Notes: generated by a model not told the origin, from the letters alone. A DNA stretch of 64,000 nucleotides from CAYLZN01 sp964387935 (GCA_964387935.1 CAYLZN010000001.1:1-64000), one strand, 5' to 3'; numbered from the stretch's first letter, positions 38,565 through 47,647 are shown. A program made the numbers and translations.

Positions 38565-39227
38565 TCAGCCCGACGGCAGATGATCCTCGAACTCCTCCCA
38601 TTCCCACTCGTTCCACCACTCGTGCTCGACACCGCGGCACGTGTCGATGAAGGCCGGGCAGAACACGCAGCCGTCGCCGCGCATGACATCCGGCTCGTGG
38701 ATCGGCGGGTAGAGGGCGATGAGCGCCGGTCCGAGGGTGCGCGCCTCGTCTTCCTCGGCCGTCATCGGCCTCGAGGGCAGTTCCAGGATGCCGTGACGCT
38801 TCAGGCGATTCTCGCTCTCCGGAAACAGCACGGAATTCTCGGCGTCGATGTGCTGCCAGAGCTGCCGCGTGTACTCGAGCGCGGTCGGCGCCAGCGTGTC
38901 CGGCGGCCGGCCTGCGGCGACGTCCTCGGCGACCGCAGCGTCGATGCCATCCAGCAGTCCGGCCATGCGGTGGTGATCGGCCATGATGACGGCAATCGGA
39001 CCCCGGTCACCAGGCAGCTCCGCGTCGCGCTGCAGGGACACGAAGAGGGTGTCCTCCTCGCGGGCGTGATGGAACGCCCCCGCGTAGAGGCGGAAGAAGC
39101 GGGCGAACCTCGGACCGTCGGCGGGGTCACCGTGCCCCTGGATCCGTTGACGCACGAACGTCCGGAGGGCGCCGGCCACCTGTTCGATGAGGTCGTGCTC
39201 GGCGCGCAGCTCCTCGATCAGCTTCAT
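38565..39227 (-). CDS. hemerythrin-domain protein with C-terminal Cys cluster
   Basis: A 220-residue protein whose first 145 residues form a hemerythrin-like four-helix bundle with candidate iron ligands His11 (AEHDLIEQ), His53/His54 and Glu58 (FHHAREEDTLF), His85/His86 (DHHRM), His126 and Glu130 (HIDAENSVLFPE). It likely binds a di-iron centre that senses or binds oxygen or NO. After the bundle is an unusual tail with GDGCVFCPAFIDTC (Cys187, Cys190, Cys197) and a Trp/Glu-rich end. Its ATG overlaps the TGA of the M14 peptidase gene (ATGA), so it is translated as the second gene of that operon. Confidence 0.88.
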   Translation of the reverse strand: MKLIEELRAEHDLIEQVAGALRTFVRQRIQGHGDPADGPRFARFFRLYAGAFHHAREEDTLFVSLQRDAELPGDRGPIAVIMADHHRMAGLLDGIDAAVAEDVAAGRPPDTLAPTALEYTRQLWQHIDAENSVLFPESENRLKRHGILELPSRPMTAEEDEARTLGPALIALYPPIHEPDVMRGDGCVFCPAFIDTCRGVEHEWWNEWEWEEFEDHLPSG

Positions 39228-42163
39228 TGCGGCTGCACCGTCGGGGGCTTCTCGGCCGGCCGGTCCTTGCCGGCGTCCAGGTCGTTCCAGTTCAGGATGG
39301 CGTTGAACCCGAGGAAGAACGTGCCCTGGGTCTGCCAGCGCCAGTAAGGACGGGTGGCGAACGAGACGACGTGTCCCTTGCCGACGGGTGCGTCGATGAC
39401 CACGGCCCGATCGGCGAGCGCCTGGCCGCCGACGAGCGAACCCGAGAGCAGCATGTCGTTCGGATTGCGGGGGAACCGGAGGATGACGCGCGGCTGCGCC
39501 TCGTCTCCGGCAATCCCGAATGCACGCGCCATCTGGCGCAGCGCGGCGGCTTCGTCCACGGTCGGCAGTTCCGGCTTCCTCTCGCCGGGCTCGAGCGGCA
39601 CCAGCGTGGAGGGCACGGCGTTCGGGGTGGTGTTCATGCCGACGCCAGGAATCTGGGGCCCGCCGCCCATGAACGCGGCGAACTCGGCAGGCAGGCCTGC
39701 ACCGCCCGACCGCAGCACCGGCCCCTGGCTGAAGTAGACCGGCAGCACGGGGCTGTCGTACCCATAGGCGATCGGGCTCCTTCGATCGGTGAACAGCGCC
39801 TTGAGGATCGACCCGCGCACGAACAGGTTCTGCGGTTCCTCGAGTGTCACGCCACTGGTGATCCCGGCCGCCGGGAACAGCGTGGCCGTCGAGCCCTCGA
39901 CGATGAGCGTTCCGCCGTCACGGACGAACTTCACGAGTTCGAGGAAGCCCTCCATCCCCATGCCGCCTCTGATGTCGTCGCTTTCGTCCTGCGCGCCGAG
40001 GTTGGGCGTTTCGGGCGTCTTCCGGTAGGGCAATGGCTTGCCCGTGGCGGGAATGCCGTTGAGGTGCGACTGCATCGTGCCGCCGACGTGCGGGTAGACG
40101 ATGACGTCGTACCTCGCACGGAGGCTGCCTTCCCGGAGCTTCTTGTCGGCGAAGTAGGTGTACGGCACCTTGAACCGGTCGAAGGCCATGCGCACCCATC
40201 CCTCGTCCTGCGTGCGCTGCCAGGCGTGAACGTAGCCGATGCGGGGCACGTCGAGTTCATGCGTCTTCACCGCAGGCGCCGTGGGCACGGCCCATGCGGA
40301 GAGCCCCAGCGCCTTGATCGAGGGTTCGAGCGCCGCCCGGTCCGCCTTCGGGACGATGAAGGCCCCGGCGGTGAACCTGTGGCCGCCGAGGTCGAAGTCC
40401 TCCTCGGCGGCGAACATGGGCACGCTGGCGTGCGTGAACCGGAAGGTGACCAGGGTGTTGTCCGTCGTGTGGTCGATGACGAGCGTGTCGCCGGTACCCG
40501 TGATCGTGCCCGGGACGGCCGCGTCGCCTGTCATCAGCGTCATGGGCTGGTCGAGCACGGCCTTGTCGGTGATCTTCGTCGCCTTCACGTTGCGGAGGTA
40601 CGGGAACGTCCAGCCCGTGTCGTCGTAGGGGCGGGGGTTGCCGGGCGCGAAGAACTGCACGTCCAGGAGCATGTCGACGAGGCCGCGATACGGCTGGTCG
40701 CCGCGCAGCACGTAGTCACCGGCGGCGACCTGCGTGCCGCCCACCGTGAACGCCGCGTTCGCGCGATGGACCTCGACCCCCTGGCGGCGCAGCGTGTTGA
40801 CGAGCTCAGCGGCTTCGACCTTGCGACGCTGCGCAGCCGGCACGACCCAGGCGAACGGCCCCTCGGTGCGGCCACGCTCGACCGAGCGCTTGTTCTTGAG
40901 CCAGTAGTTCTCGAGGAACATGTCCCTGTTCTTCGCCACGTAGCTCATGGCGAGGAGCAGCGCCGACTGCTGCATGTTGACGTTGTTGCGCGGTCCCCAC
41001 TTGATCTTCTGGAGCGGCGGGTTGGGCCGGAACCATTCGCGGCTGGTCTGGGTGGCGCCCAGCGTGATCTCCTGGTTCATCGGCCCATAGGTCTGCGTTT
41101 CGTAGAAGCGCCCGATGGCGTTGTGCGTGTTGGCGAGGAAGAACAGATAGTTCGGGACCCAGCCGTCGTAGAACCCCCAGGTCCACACCCCAGGCACGCC
41201 GCGCTTGGTCATCTCCGCGACCTCGTACTTCGCCAGCATCCACCACTCGTCGGTCACGAGCGGATCGAGCCACGTGTTGTACGGCCCGGTGCCGGTGGAC
41301 GTGTAGAGGTATGGCACCGACTCGTGAAGATCGTGCAGGACCGTCGGGTGCCAGTCCAGGAACGCCGCCATCACGTGTTGCGTCAGCTTGAGCGACTGCG
41401 CCATGCCGTCGCGGTTGTTGTCGTGCGCGACGTACTGGCCCCAGTACATGAGCGGCAGCACCTCGCCGGTGCGCTTCCGGTAGTACCAGCTGTCGACCTG
41501 CTTGTCACGCCCGTCCACCTCGAGGATCGGGGTGAAGGCGACGATGATGGAGTTGCGGATCTGCTGGATGAACGGTGTCTCCTCGACCGCCAGCCGATAG
41601 CCCAGCTCCATCAGCATCTCGGGACTGCCCAGCTCGGGCGAGTGGATGGCGCCCGTGGCGTAGTAGATCGGCTTGCCCGTGGCGATGAGCTGGCGCGCCT
41701 GCTCCTCGGTGGTCCTGCGCGGGTCGGTGAGCTGCGCGGTGATCTGCTTGTACTTGTCCAGGGACTTGATCGTCACCTCGTCGGCGATGACCACCATGAT
41801 CATGTCGCGGCCTTCTTCCGTCTTCCCGATGCGGAAGACGGTCACCCGATCCGAGGCCCTGTCCAGCTCGTCGAAATAGCGGTAGATGTCCTTCGAGTAC
41901 GTGACCTCGTCCGGGGTGCCAGGGATCCGGCCGAGGACCTTGAGGGGCGTCGGAACCGTCGCCGAGGCCGGGAGGTGATCCACCAGCTCCGTGATCACGC
42001 GAGGGTCTTGCGTGTACTCTTTGACCTTTGCGGTGTAGGCTTCGTCGATGGGCTGAGGGCGGGTCGCCGCGCGCTGCGCCCCGACGGGCGGCGCCGCTGC
42101 CAGGGCGAGGACCAGCGAGAAACCGATCGTCACGAGATGACCACGGGTGCGGCAGCGGTCCAT
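39224..42163 (-). CDS. secreted M14 (zinc carboxypeptidase-like) metallopeptidase
   Basis: A 979-residue exported protein with an N-terminal M14 domain. The signal peptide is MDRCRTRGHLVTIGFSLVLA, ending near VGAQ. Zinc ligands appear as His and Glu in GAIHSPELGSPEM and the third His in TVLHDLHESVPY. The later two-thirds resemble the long C-terminal region of Acidobacteriota/Bacteroidota M14 homologues, including a glutamine-amidotransferase-like segment (GYVHAWQRTQDEGWVRMAFD, DVIVYPH, FVRDGGTLIVEGS) and a final block VGGQALADRAVVIDAPVGKG. ATG 42163 is preceded by GGAGG; a TATAAC at 42200-42205 (minus) is a possible -10. The frame is open upstream but unlike a protein. It forms an operon with the hemerythrin gene. 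Confidence 0.88.
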   Translation of the reverse strand: MDRCRTRGHLVTIGFSLVLALAAAPPVGAQRAATRPQPIDEAYTAKVKEYTQDPRVITELVDHLPASATVPTPLKVLGRIPGTPDEVTYSKDIYRYFDELDRASDRVTVFRIGKTEEGRDMIMVVIADEVTIKSLDKYKQITAQLTDPRRTTEEQARQLIATGKPIYYATGAIHSPELGSPEMLMELGYRLAVEETPFIQQIRNSIIVAFTPILEVDGRDKQVDSWYYRKRTGEVLPLMYWGQYVAHDNNRDGMAQSLKLTQHVMAAFLDWHPTVLHDLHESVPYLYTSTGTGPYNTWLDPLVTDEWWMLAKYEVAEMTKRGVPGVWTWGFYDGWVPNYLFFLANTHNAIGRFYETQTYGPMNQEITLGATQTSREWFRPNPPLQKIKWGPRNNVNMQQSALLLAMSYVAKNRDMFLENYWLKNKRSVERGRTEGPFAWVVPAAQRRKVEAAELVNTLRRQGVEVHRANAAFTVGGTQVAAGDYVLRGDQPYRGLVDMLLDVQFFAPGNPRPYDDTGWTFPYLRNVKATKITDKAVLDQPMTLMTGDAAVPGTITGTGDTLVIDHTTDNTLVTFRFTHASVPMFAAEEDFDLGGHRFTAGAFIVPKADRAALEPSIKALGLSAWAVPTAPAVKTHELDVPRIGYVHAWQRTQDEGWVRMAFDRFKVPYTYFADKKLREGSLRARYDVIVYPHVGGTMQSHLNGIPATGKPLPYRKTPETPNLGAQDESDDIRGGMGMEGFLELVKFVRDGGTLIVEGSTATLFPAAGITSGVTLEEPQNLFVRGSILKALFTDRRSPIAYGYDSPVLPVYFSQGPVLRSGGAGLPAEFAAFMGGGPQIPGVGMNTTPNAVPSTLVPLEPGERKPELPTVDEAAALRQMARAFGIAGDEAQPRVILRFPRNPNDMLLSGSLVGGQALADRAVVIDAPVGKGHVVSFATRPYWRWQTQGTFFLGFNAILNWNDLDAGKDRPAEKPPTVQPQ

Positions 42164-42355
42164 GAGAGCCTCCTGGCGGCGGAACCGGCGGTGCGGCCGG
42201 TTATAGCACAGGACGAGGACAGCCTCCGGTCTCCAGGAGGGACGATCGCCCCGCCGGTCGGAAGGTGAGGTCGTGGCAGACCCGGCTTCCGGGCACGATC
42301 GAGGCGGGGACGTCAGGCACGTGTCTTGCTGAAGACAGGGCAAGGGACAAAGACC

Positions 42356-43399
42356 ATGAACTCCAGAGTTCTTGCGTTTCTGGGTGTCGCGTTGGCCGCC
42401 GTCATCGCTGCCGGAACTGGGGCCTACCTGGCCGTGCGCCAGAGCGGGCCGGCCCCGACATCGGCCGTCACAGAGCCGACGCCTGAGCCGGGCACGGCTT
42501 CCGCTCCCCTGCCGGCGGGAGCCGTCGCGGAAACCGAGGCCGAGGTGACAGCCGAGGCCGATTCCACGGCCCCGTCGACGGCCGTCGCCACGCAGGCTCC
42601 GCGGCGCCAGGTCGACTCCTCCACGAGCGTCCCCGGCGGCTCGCGCGTGACGCGTCCTCCTGCGACGAGGGCTCCGGTGGCGCGACCGGTCCAGGCCCCG
42701 AGCCGGGAAACCCGGCCAGCCGAGCCTGCGCGGACGGAGATCGGCCGCGAACCGGCGGCGGAGGCAGCCTCCACGCCGATGTCGCTGCCTGCCGAATCGG
42801 CACGTGCCGAGGTGCCGGCGCCTCCGGTGCCGGACCCGGTGCCACAGGCACCTCCCCCGCCTCCGGCGCCCCAGTTCGAAGAGGTGGTGATCCCCGCGGA
42901 CGCGGTGATCGGCCTCCAGATCGAGACCGGTGTGTCGAGCGAAACCGCGAAGATCGAAGACCGCGTGGAAGCCCGCGTCACGCGCGACGTGCGGGCGAAG
43001 GGCCTGGTGGCCGTTCCAGCGGGCAGCAAGGCGCAGGGCTCGGTCACGCTGGTGGAGAAGGGTGGCAAGGTCAAGGAGCGCGCCCGCCTGGGTGTGCGCT
43101 TCCACACGCTGGTGCTGGCCGACGGCACGCGCGTGCCAATCCAGACCGAGACCGTGTTCCGCGAGGGCGACTCCCCCAAGGGTGAGAGCGCCACGAAGAT
43201 CGGCGGTGCAGCGGTTGGTGGCGCCATCATCGGCGCCATCCTCGGAGGCGGCAAGGGCGCCGCCATCGGCGGCTCCGTCGGGGCCGCCGGCGGGACGGCC
43301 GCGGTCATGGCCAGCAGCCGCAATCCGGCGACGCTTTCTGCCGGCTCCAGTGTGACCGTGCGGCTCTCCTCACCAACGACGGTCACGGTTGAAAAGTAG
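42356..43399 (+). CDS. glycine-zipper protein with Pro/Ala-rich spacer
   Basis: A 347-residue protein. The N-terminus MNSRVLAFLGVALAAVIAAG is a signal anchor or signal peptide. A disordered Pro/Ala/Thr-rich region (about 35-175) leads to a folded segment (VIPADAVIGLQIETGVSSET, KGLVAVPAGSKAQGSVTLVE, DGTRVPIQTETVFREG) and then a glycine zipper (IGGAAVGGAIIGAILGGGKG, AAIGGSVGAAGG) of the 17-kDa surface-antigen type, which inserts in or spans membranes. The end (SAGSSVTVRLSSPTTVTVEK) matches similar envelope proteins. Exact role unknown. AGGGA lies 8 nt before ATG 42356. Confidence 0.78.
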   Translation: MNSRVLAFLGVALAAVIAAGTGAYLAVRQSGPAPTSAVTEPTPEPGTASAPLPAGAVAETEAEVTAEADSTAPSTAVATQAPRRQVDSSTSVPGGSRVTRPPATRAPVARPVQAPSRETRPAEPARTEIGREPAAEAASTPMSLPAESARAEVPAPPVPDPVPQAPPPPPAPQFEEVVIPADAVIGLQIETGVSSETAKIEDRVEARVTRDVRAKGLVAVPAGSKAQGSVTLVEKGGKVKERARLGVRFHTLVLADGTRVPIQTETVFREGDSPKGESATKIGGAAVGGAIIGAILGGGKGAAIGGSVGAAGGTAAVMASSRNPATLSAGSSVTVRLSSPTTVTVEK

Positions 43400-43466
43400 G
43401 CGACAGGCTCCCCCATCCCCCCGGTGCGCCGAACACGCCGGGCCGGCCTGACCGCCGGCCCGGCGC

Positions 43467-43472
43467 TATAAT
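43467..43472 (+). promoter_or_regulatory. consensus -10 TATAAT 10 nt before the decarboxylase start
   Basis: TATAAT ends at 43472, ATG at 43483, no Shine-Dalgarno. The transcript would have at most a few untranslated bases. Confidence 0.55.
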
Positions 43473-43482
43473 CCGCCCCACG

Positions 43483-44967
43483 ATGGCTGACATCCGCCGC
43501 GACATGTCGCCTGAGGAGTTCCGCACCTGGGGCTACCGGCTGGTGGACTGGATCGCGAACTACCTGGACCACCCCGAGCGCTATCCCGTGCTGGCTCGCG
43601 TAAAGCCCGGTGAGATCGCCGCGCAATTGCGGGCGGGGTCGTCGCCAGCGCCGGCTGACCTCGGCGAGCTGATGCAGCAGTTCGACCGCATCCTCGTCCC
43701 GGGCCTCACGCACTGGAACCACCCGTCGTTTTTTGCCTACTTCTCCATCAGCGCCAGCGGGCCCGGCATCCTGGCAGACCTGCTGTCCTCAGCCCTCAAC
43801 CAGCAGGCCATGCTGTGGCGTACCTCGCCCGCGGCCACCGAGCTCGAAGCCGTGTCGCTCGACTGGCTCCGCGAGATGATCGGGCTGCCCGCGTCGTTCG
43901 AAGGCGTCATCTATGACACGGCGTCCGTGTCGAGCCTCCATGCGCTCGCAGCCGCCCGCGAGGTGGCAGTGCCCGGCGTGCGCCAGCAGGGCCTCGCGGG
44001 CCGCGACCTGCCGAGGTTCCGCGTCTACTGCTCCGAACACGCGCACTCGTCGATCGACAAGGGCATCATCCTGCTCGGCCTGGGCCACGACGCCCTGCGG
44101 AAGATCCCCGCCGACGCCGAGTTCCAGATGCGAGTCGATGCGCTCGAAGACGCCATCCGCGAGGATCGAGCCCGAGGCTGGCACCCGATGGCAGTGGTCG
44201 CCACCGTGGGGACGACGTCCACGACCAGCGTGGATCCGGTCACGGCCATCGCGCGGGTGTGCCAGCGCGAGCGACTGTGGCTGCACGTCGATGCGGCGTA
44301 CGCTGGCGTGGCCGCAATGGTCCCAGGCTGGGAGTGGACGCTGGCGGGCTGCGAGCACGCGGATTCCCTGGTCGTGAACCCGCACAAGTGGCTCTTCACC
44401 CCGTTCGACCTGAGCGCGTTCTACTGCCGCCGCATGGATGTGGTCCGGGCCGCGTTCTCGCTCGTGCCCGAGTACCTGCGCACGACGGACCCCGCAGCGG
44501 TGAAGAATCTCATGGACACGGGCGTGCAGCTCGGCCGGCGGTTTCGCTCGCTGAAGCTCTGGATGATCCTGCGCTACTTCGGCCGCGACGGCCTGGCCGC
44601 GATTCTCGCCGACCACATGCGCGTGGCGCGCCTCTTCGCGTCATGGGTCGACGCGCACCCGGACTTCGAGGTCCTCGCCCCGGTGCCGTTCAGCGTCGTC
44701 TGCTTCCGCGCGAAGCCGCGAGGCGCGGCGCAGGACGAGCGTGCCCTCGAGGCCTTGAACGCCGCGCTGCTCGAGGACGTGAACGCCTCGGGCGAGCTGT
44801 TCATCTCGCACACCAAGCTCGGTGACCGCTACGTGCTGCGGCTGGCCATCGGCAACGTGAGGACCACGGAGGCGCACGTCGCGCGGGCGTGGGAGGTGAT
44901 TCAGGACAGGCTCAGGGCTCAGGGCCCAGGACTCGGGGCTGAGGGCTCGGGGCTCAGGGCGACCTGA
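43483..44967 (+). CDS. group II PLP-dependent amino-acid decarboxylase (aromatic type)
   Basis: A 494-residue pyridoxal-phosphate enzyme of the aromatic-L-amino-acid decarboxylase family, converting an amino acid to its amine and CO2. The key residues are in place: His188 (EHAHSSIDK) stacking on PLP, Asp270 (HVDAAYAG) and Lys302 (NPHKWLFTPFD) forming the Schiff base. The N-terminal GYRLVDWIANYLDHPERYPV and HWNHPSFFAYF blocks are also typical. Substrate (Tyr, Trp, DOPA or other) cannot be assigned. The last 15 or so residues (AQGPGLGAEGSGLRAT) are encoded by an imperfect short repeat and are unlikely to be part of the fold. Confidence 0.9.
   Translation: MADIRRDMSPEEFRTWGYRLVDWIANYLDHPERYPVLARVKPGEIAAQLRAGSSPAPADLGELMQQFDRILVPGLTHWNHPSFFAYFSISASGPGILADLLSSALNQQAMLWRTSPAATELEAVSLDWLREMIGLPASFEGVIYDTASVSSLHALAAAREVAVPGVRQQGLAGRDLPRFRVYCSEHAHSSIDKGIILLGLGHDALRKIPADAEFQMRVDALEDAIREDRARGWHPMAVVATVGTTSTTSVDPVTAIARVCQRERLWLHVDAAYAGVAAMVPGWEWTLAGCEHADSLVVNPHKWLFTPFDLSAFYCRRMDVVRAAFSLVPEYLRTTDPAAVKNLMDTGVQLGRRFRSLKLWMILRYFGRDGLAAILADHMRVARLFASWVDAHPDFEVLAPVPFSVVCFRAKPRGAAQDERALEALNAALLEDVNASGELFISHTKLGDRYVLRLAIGNVRTTEAHVARAWEVIQDRLRAQGPGLGAEGSGLRAT
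44909..44960 (+). repeat. degenerate GGCTCAGG-type short repeat
   Basis: About 52 bases of imperfect GGGCTCAG/GGACTCGG units covering the end of the decarboxylase gene and the last codons of the convergent amidohydrolase gene, which overlap each other by 14 nt here. It resembles the GCCGTGAGCC-like repeats at 57606-57668. Confidence 0.7.
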
Positions 44968-46336
44968 TCGCCCGCTTCCCCTGCGCGATCAGCGTCTCAG
45001 GTGACAGCACTTCGCCGGCGCGGATGACCGTCGTCACGCGTGCGAGCGCGGCGAGGTCCTTCGTCGGATCGCCATCGACCAGGAAGAAGTTGGCGCTCCA
45101 GCCGTCAGCCCAGTGACGCGTGGTGCCCGGCACATCGACACCCGGTGCAGCGGTCGCCTCGAGCAGCCTCGGCAGCGGCACGTCCGCAGCCGCGAGCAGG
45201 GCCAGTTCTTCGTGGATCGCCAGGCCCGGCACGGGCCAGGGTTCCTGCGAGATCCCGCTGGCGAGCCCGAGCCTTCCACCCGCAGCCGCCCACGCCTTGA
45301 CGAACGCCTGCTGGGCCCGCAGCGTCGCGAGCAGGCCCTTCGCGTCCGCGCCCCCCGGATTCGATCCCCTGCGCGAGGCCTCCTGCGCACGCTTCGGCAA
45401 CAACGCGAGCCCGCGGTCTGGGTCGAACGGGAACGGTGAGTCCTTGCCTCCGGGGACGTCGCGCACGGTGGCGCGCAGCATCGGGGCGAGCGTAACGCGG
45501 CTCTTCGCTAGCTTCGACGCGGCCGCCGCCACGTCCGCCGCTCGCGCCTGCCGCCAGGAGTCGACGGGTTCCAGCGTCCTGACTGTTACCTTCGAGGGAA
45601 AGCTGCCGAGGCCTTCGACGAGGTCAGGTCCCCAGCCCACCACCTCGGCCACAGACGTCGTCCCCGTCACGACAGACACGCTCAGGCGCCTCTTGCGGGC
45701 CGCGGCGATGACCGCACGCGCCACCGGCGCCGGCACGTCTCCGCTGATGCGGATGCGGTCGTAACCCGCGTCCGCGAGCCGCCGCACGGCGGCCTCTGCC
45801 CCGCCGGCCTCGCGAACGACGGTGGGAGGCACGTATCCTGAGAGGTCGAGGGAACGTGGTGCCGTCGTCGGATCGCTGACGATGACTGGCGCGGCGAGCG
45901 ACAACGTCGGCGACAAGACCTCACCCGAAGCGACGCGCTTCTGCTGATCGAACGACCACGGCGCCCTGGCGTCGGTCACCACGTAGTGCATCACACCGTG
46001 GGCCAGGCCGAGTGCGCTGATGAAATCCGCGTCGGTCTGACGCCCGGGGGACACGCCGATCGCCAGGTCCGCGAGGCCGGGCACGGCCGTCCTGCCGGCC
46101 GCGTCGATGACTCGGGCCTCCGTCGGGATATCGGCCGCTTTCCCGGCAACGACCCGGCCGCGGACCACGAGCAGCGTCTCGACCGCGCGGCCGCGACCGG
46201 TCAACGGGTCGAGGACGGTTACGTTGCGCACGACGAGCGCACCTCCGCGGTCCGCCGCGGGCGGCGAAGACGACTGGCCGGCGAGCCACGCCGTTCCCGC
46301 AAGCACGCCCAGGCCGGCCATCCAGATCCGCAACAT
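44954..46336 (-). CDS. amidohydrolase-like exported protein lacking metal ligands
   Basis: A 460-residue protein with signal peptide MLRIWMAGLGVLAGTAWLAG and the amidohydrolase-type entry VVRNVTVLDPLTGRGR and IDAAGRTAVPGLADLAIGV. In active members the last block is VPGLID.H.H; here both His are gone. Later positions that should hold His or Asp also differ (SVSVVTGTTSVAEVVGWG, DLVEGLGSFP, LGLASGISQEP). The C-terminal LLEATAAPGVDVPG and NFFLVDGDPTKDL match the family. I infer the fold is kept but classical metal-dependent hydrolysis lost. ATG 46336 follows AGGT. It is divergent from the barrel protein gene. Confidence 0.75.
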   Translation of the reverse strand: MLRIWMAGLGVLAGTAWLAGQSSSPPAADRGGALVVRNVTVLDPLTGRGRAVETLLVVRGRVVAGKAADIPTEARVIDAAGRTAVPGLADLAIGVSPGRQTDADFISALGLAHGVMHYVVTDARAPWSFDQQKRVASGEVLSPTLSLAAPVIVSDPTTAPRSLDLSGYVPPTVVREAGGAEAAVRRLADAGYDRIRISGDVPAPVARAVIAAARKRRLSVSVVTGTTSVAEVVGWGPDLVEGLGSFPSKVTVRTLEPVDSWRQARAADVAAAASKLAKSRVTLAPMLRATVRDVPGGKDSPFPFDPDRGLALLPKRAQEASRRGSNPGGADAKGLLATLRAQQAFVKAWAAAGGRLGLASGISQEPWPVPGLAIHEELALLAAADVPLPRLLEATAAPGVDVPGTTRHWADGWSANFFLVDGDPTKDLAALARVTTVIRAGEVLSPETLIAQGKRAIRSP

Positions 46337-46412
46337 GACCTGTAGCCTACCGCAGCGTCGGCCGAAACTGTACTGAGCGCTCCGCGACGTCGCGGGGCCG
46401 TGGAGAACACAC

Positions 46413-46976
46413 GTGACGACGCGCAGTGCGAGAACGATCGTGGTGCTGGGCGCTTTGCTGCTCCCGAGCTCGGCCGGCGCCGAGGGGCTCCTGGCTGCCT
46501 TCATCGGGCAGAACTTTGGCGGAAAGGCCGAGGAGCACACCGTCGTGTACGGGGGCGTGCTGGGGAGCGTCCGGAAGGGACTCGGCTTCGAAGTCGACTT
46601 CGGTTACACCCCGGACTTCTTCAAGACTGAAGAGCTGACCGGCTCGAAGACGAGCGTGACGACGGTCATGGGCAACCTGGTCATCGGGGGCGCGGCGTCT
46701 CGCGGGGTGGGCGCCTACGCCAGCGGCGGCGCGGGCCTCATCCGCGCGAACGCAGACGGCCCCGGCGAGCTCCTCGACAACCTGACGAGCAACGACTTCG
46801 GCATCAACGTCGGCGGCGGGCTCAACATGGTGTTCGGCACGTCGGTGGGCATCCGCGCCGACATCCGCTACTTCCGCAGCCTCCAGGGCAGCGACGACGG
46901 GGCGATTCCGATCCCGTCCGATCTTGGCGATTTCGACTTCTGGCGGGGGACGATCGGCCTCGTGTTCGTGTGGTAG
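46413..46976 (+). CDS. small outer-membrane beta-barrel protein
   Basis: A 187-residue exported protein. The signal peptide (MTTRSARTIVVLGALLLPSS, ending near AGA) is followed by alternating strands typical of an OmpX/OmpW-like barrel: FIGQNFGG, HTVVYGGVLGSVRKGLGFEV, DFGYTPDFF, SVTTVMGNLVIGG, GVGAYASGGAGLIRA, DFGINVGGGLNMVFG, VGIRADIRYFR, and a C-terminal FWRGTIGLVFVW ending in an aromatic, as needed for BAM-dependent insertion. The start is GTG 46413 with GGAGAA upstream. No specific substrate is evident. Confidence 0.85.
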   Translation: MTTRSARTIVVLGALLLPSSAGAEGLLAAFIGQNFGGKAEEHTVVYGGVLGSVRKGLGFEVDFGYTPDFFKTEELTGSKTSVTTVMGNLVIGGAASRGVGAYASGGAGLIRANADGPGELLDNLTSNDFGINVGGGLNMVFGTSVGIRADIRYFRSLQGSDDGAIPIPSDLGDFDFWRGTIGLVFVW

Positions 46977-46993
46977 AGGCGCCTGAACCTCGC

Positions 46994-47647
46994 TCAGGGT
47001 TCTGGGTGTCGCCCTCGGTACTGGAGCACGATGCCGCCCGGCTCGTCCGAGTCCGTGATGGCCGCTCCAGGGGGAGGCCAGCATTCCGGGGGCAGCGTCG
47101 CCCCGATCACGATGTTCGTGAACTCGACCTCGCGAATATCGTTCCGCATGCGCACTGCAAAGAAGTTGAGGTCGGGGACGAGGACTCTGGCCTCGCTTCC
47201 GCGGCTCAGCTCGTAGGCGCGCATTCCCTCGACCGGTTCGGACAGTTCAGTGAGCCCAGGTGTGTTGTCCCTGAACTGAGGCGGGCGATACGCCGCCGCC
47301 GGTGGCAGACCCATCGGCTGGCGGAGCCACGAACCCTTGTCGTTGTGAAACCGATACACGAGCCGTCGGCCGACGTCGTTCGTCAGGACGGAGATCGGAG
47401 ACGTGACGTCGCCCATGATCGAGCACGTGGAGCCATCCCGCCCTCGGAAGAACCGGCCCGACAGGCTGCCTTCGGGATGGTCGGACCTGGCCTGGGACAC
47501 GTCGGCAGAGAATGGCACCCATTCCGGCGGCGAGGCCAGACGCGCTTGTCCTTCCGAGTGCAGGACCCTGATGCTAGCCCCTGCCACCAAGGCCACCAAG
47601 AGTGCGACCATTCCCAACGCAAGGAACCTCCCGTGGCTTGCCTTCAT
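46994..47647 (-). CDS. uncharacterised exported protein, partner of Cys-rich peptide gene
   Basis: A 217-residue protein with a signal anchor or signal peptide (MKASHGRFLALGMVALLVAL, VAGASIRVL) and a soluble beta-rich body (WVPFSADVSQARSDHPEGSL, FRGRDGSTCSIMGDVTSPI, RLVYRFHNDKGSWLRQPMGL, FFAVRMRNDIREVEFTNIVI). It has two Cys (in STCSIMGD and PECWPPP). I do not recognise a family. ATG 47647 follows GGAGGTG. It begins 53 nt after the Cys-rich peptide gene on the same strand and is surely co-transcribed. It ends 17 nt from the convergent barrel gene. Confidence 0.7.
   Translation of the reverse strand: MKASHGRFLALGMVALLVALVAGASIRVLHSEGQARLASPPEWVPFSADVSQARSDHPEGSLSGRFFRGRDGSTCSIMGDVTSPISVLTNDVGRRLVYRFHNDKGSWLRQPMGLPPAAAYRPPQFRDNTPGLTELSEPVEGMRAYELSRGSEARVLVPDLNFFAVRMRNDIREVEFTNIVIGATLPPECWPPPGAAITDSDEPGGIVLQYRGRHPEP

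Noticed and set aside
39227..42268. Plus-strand open frame of about 1,000 codons opposite the M14 peptidase
   Set aside because: No domain and an Arg/Val/Gly-rich translation; the M14 gene on the other strand has signal peptide, ribosome-binding site and zinc motifs.
42164..43105. Upstream extension of the M14 peptidase frame by about 314 codons
   Set aside because: Antisense to the glycine-zipper gene and unlike a protein; ATG 42163 has GGAGG and a signal peptide.
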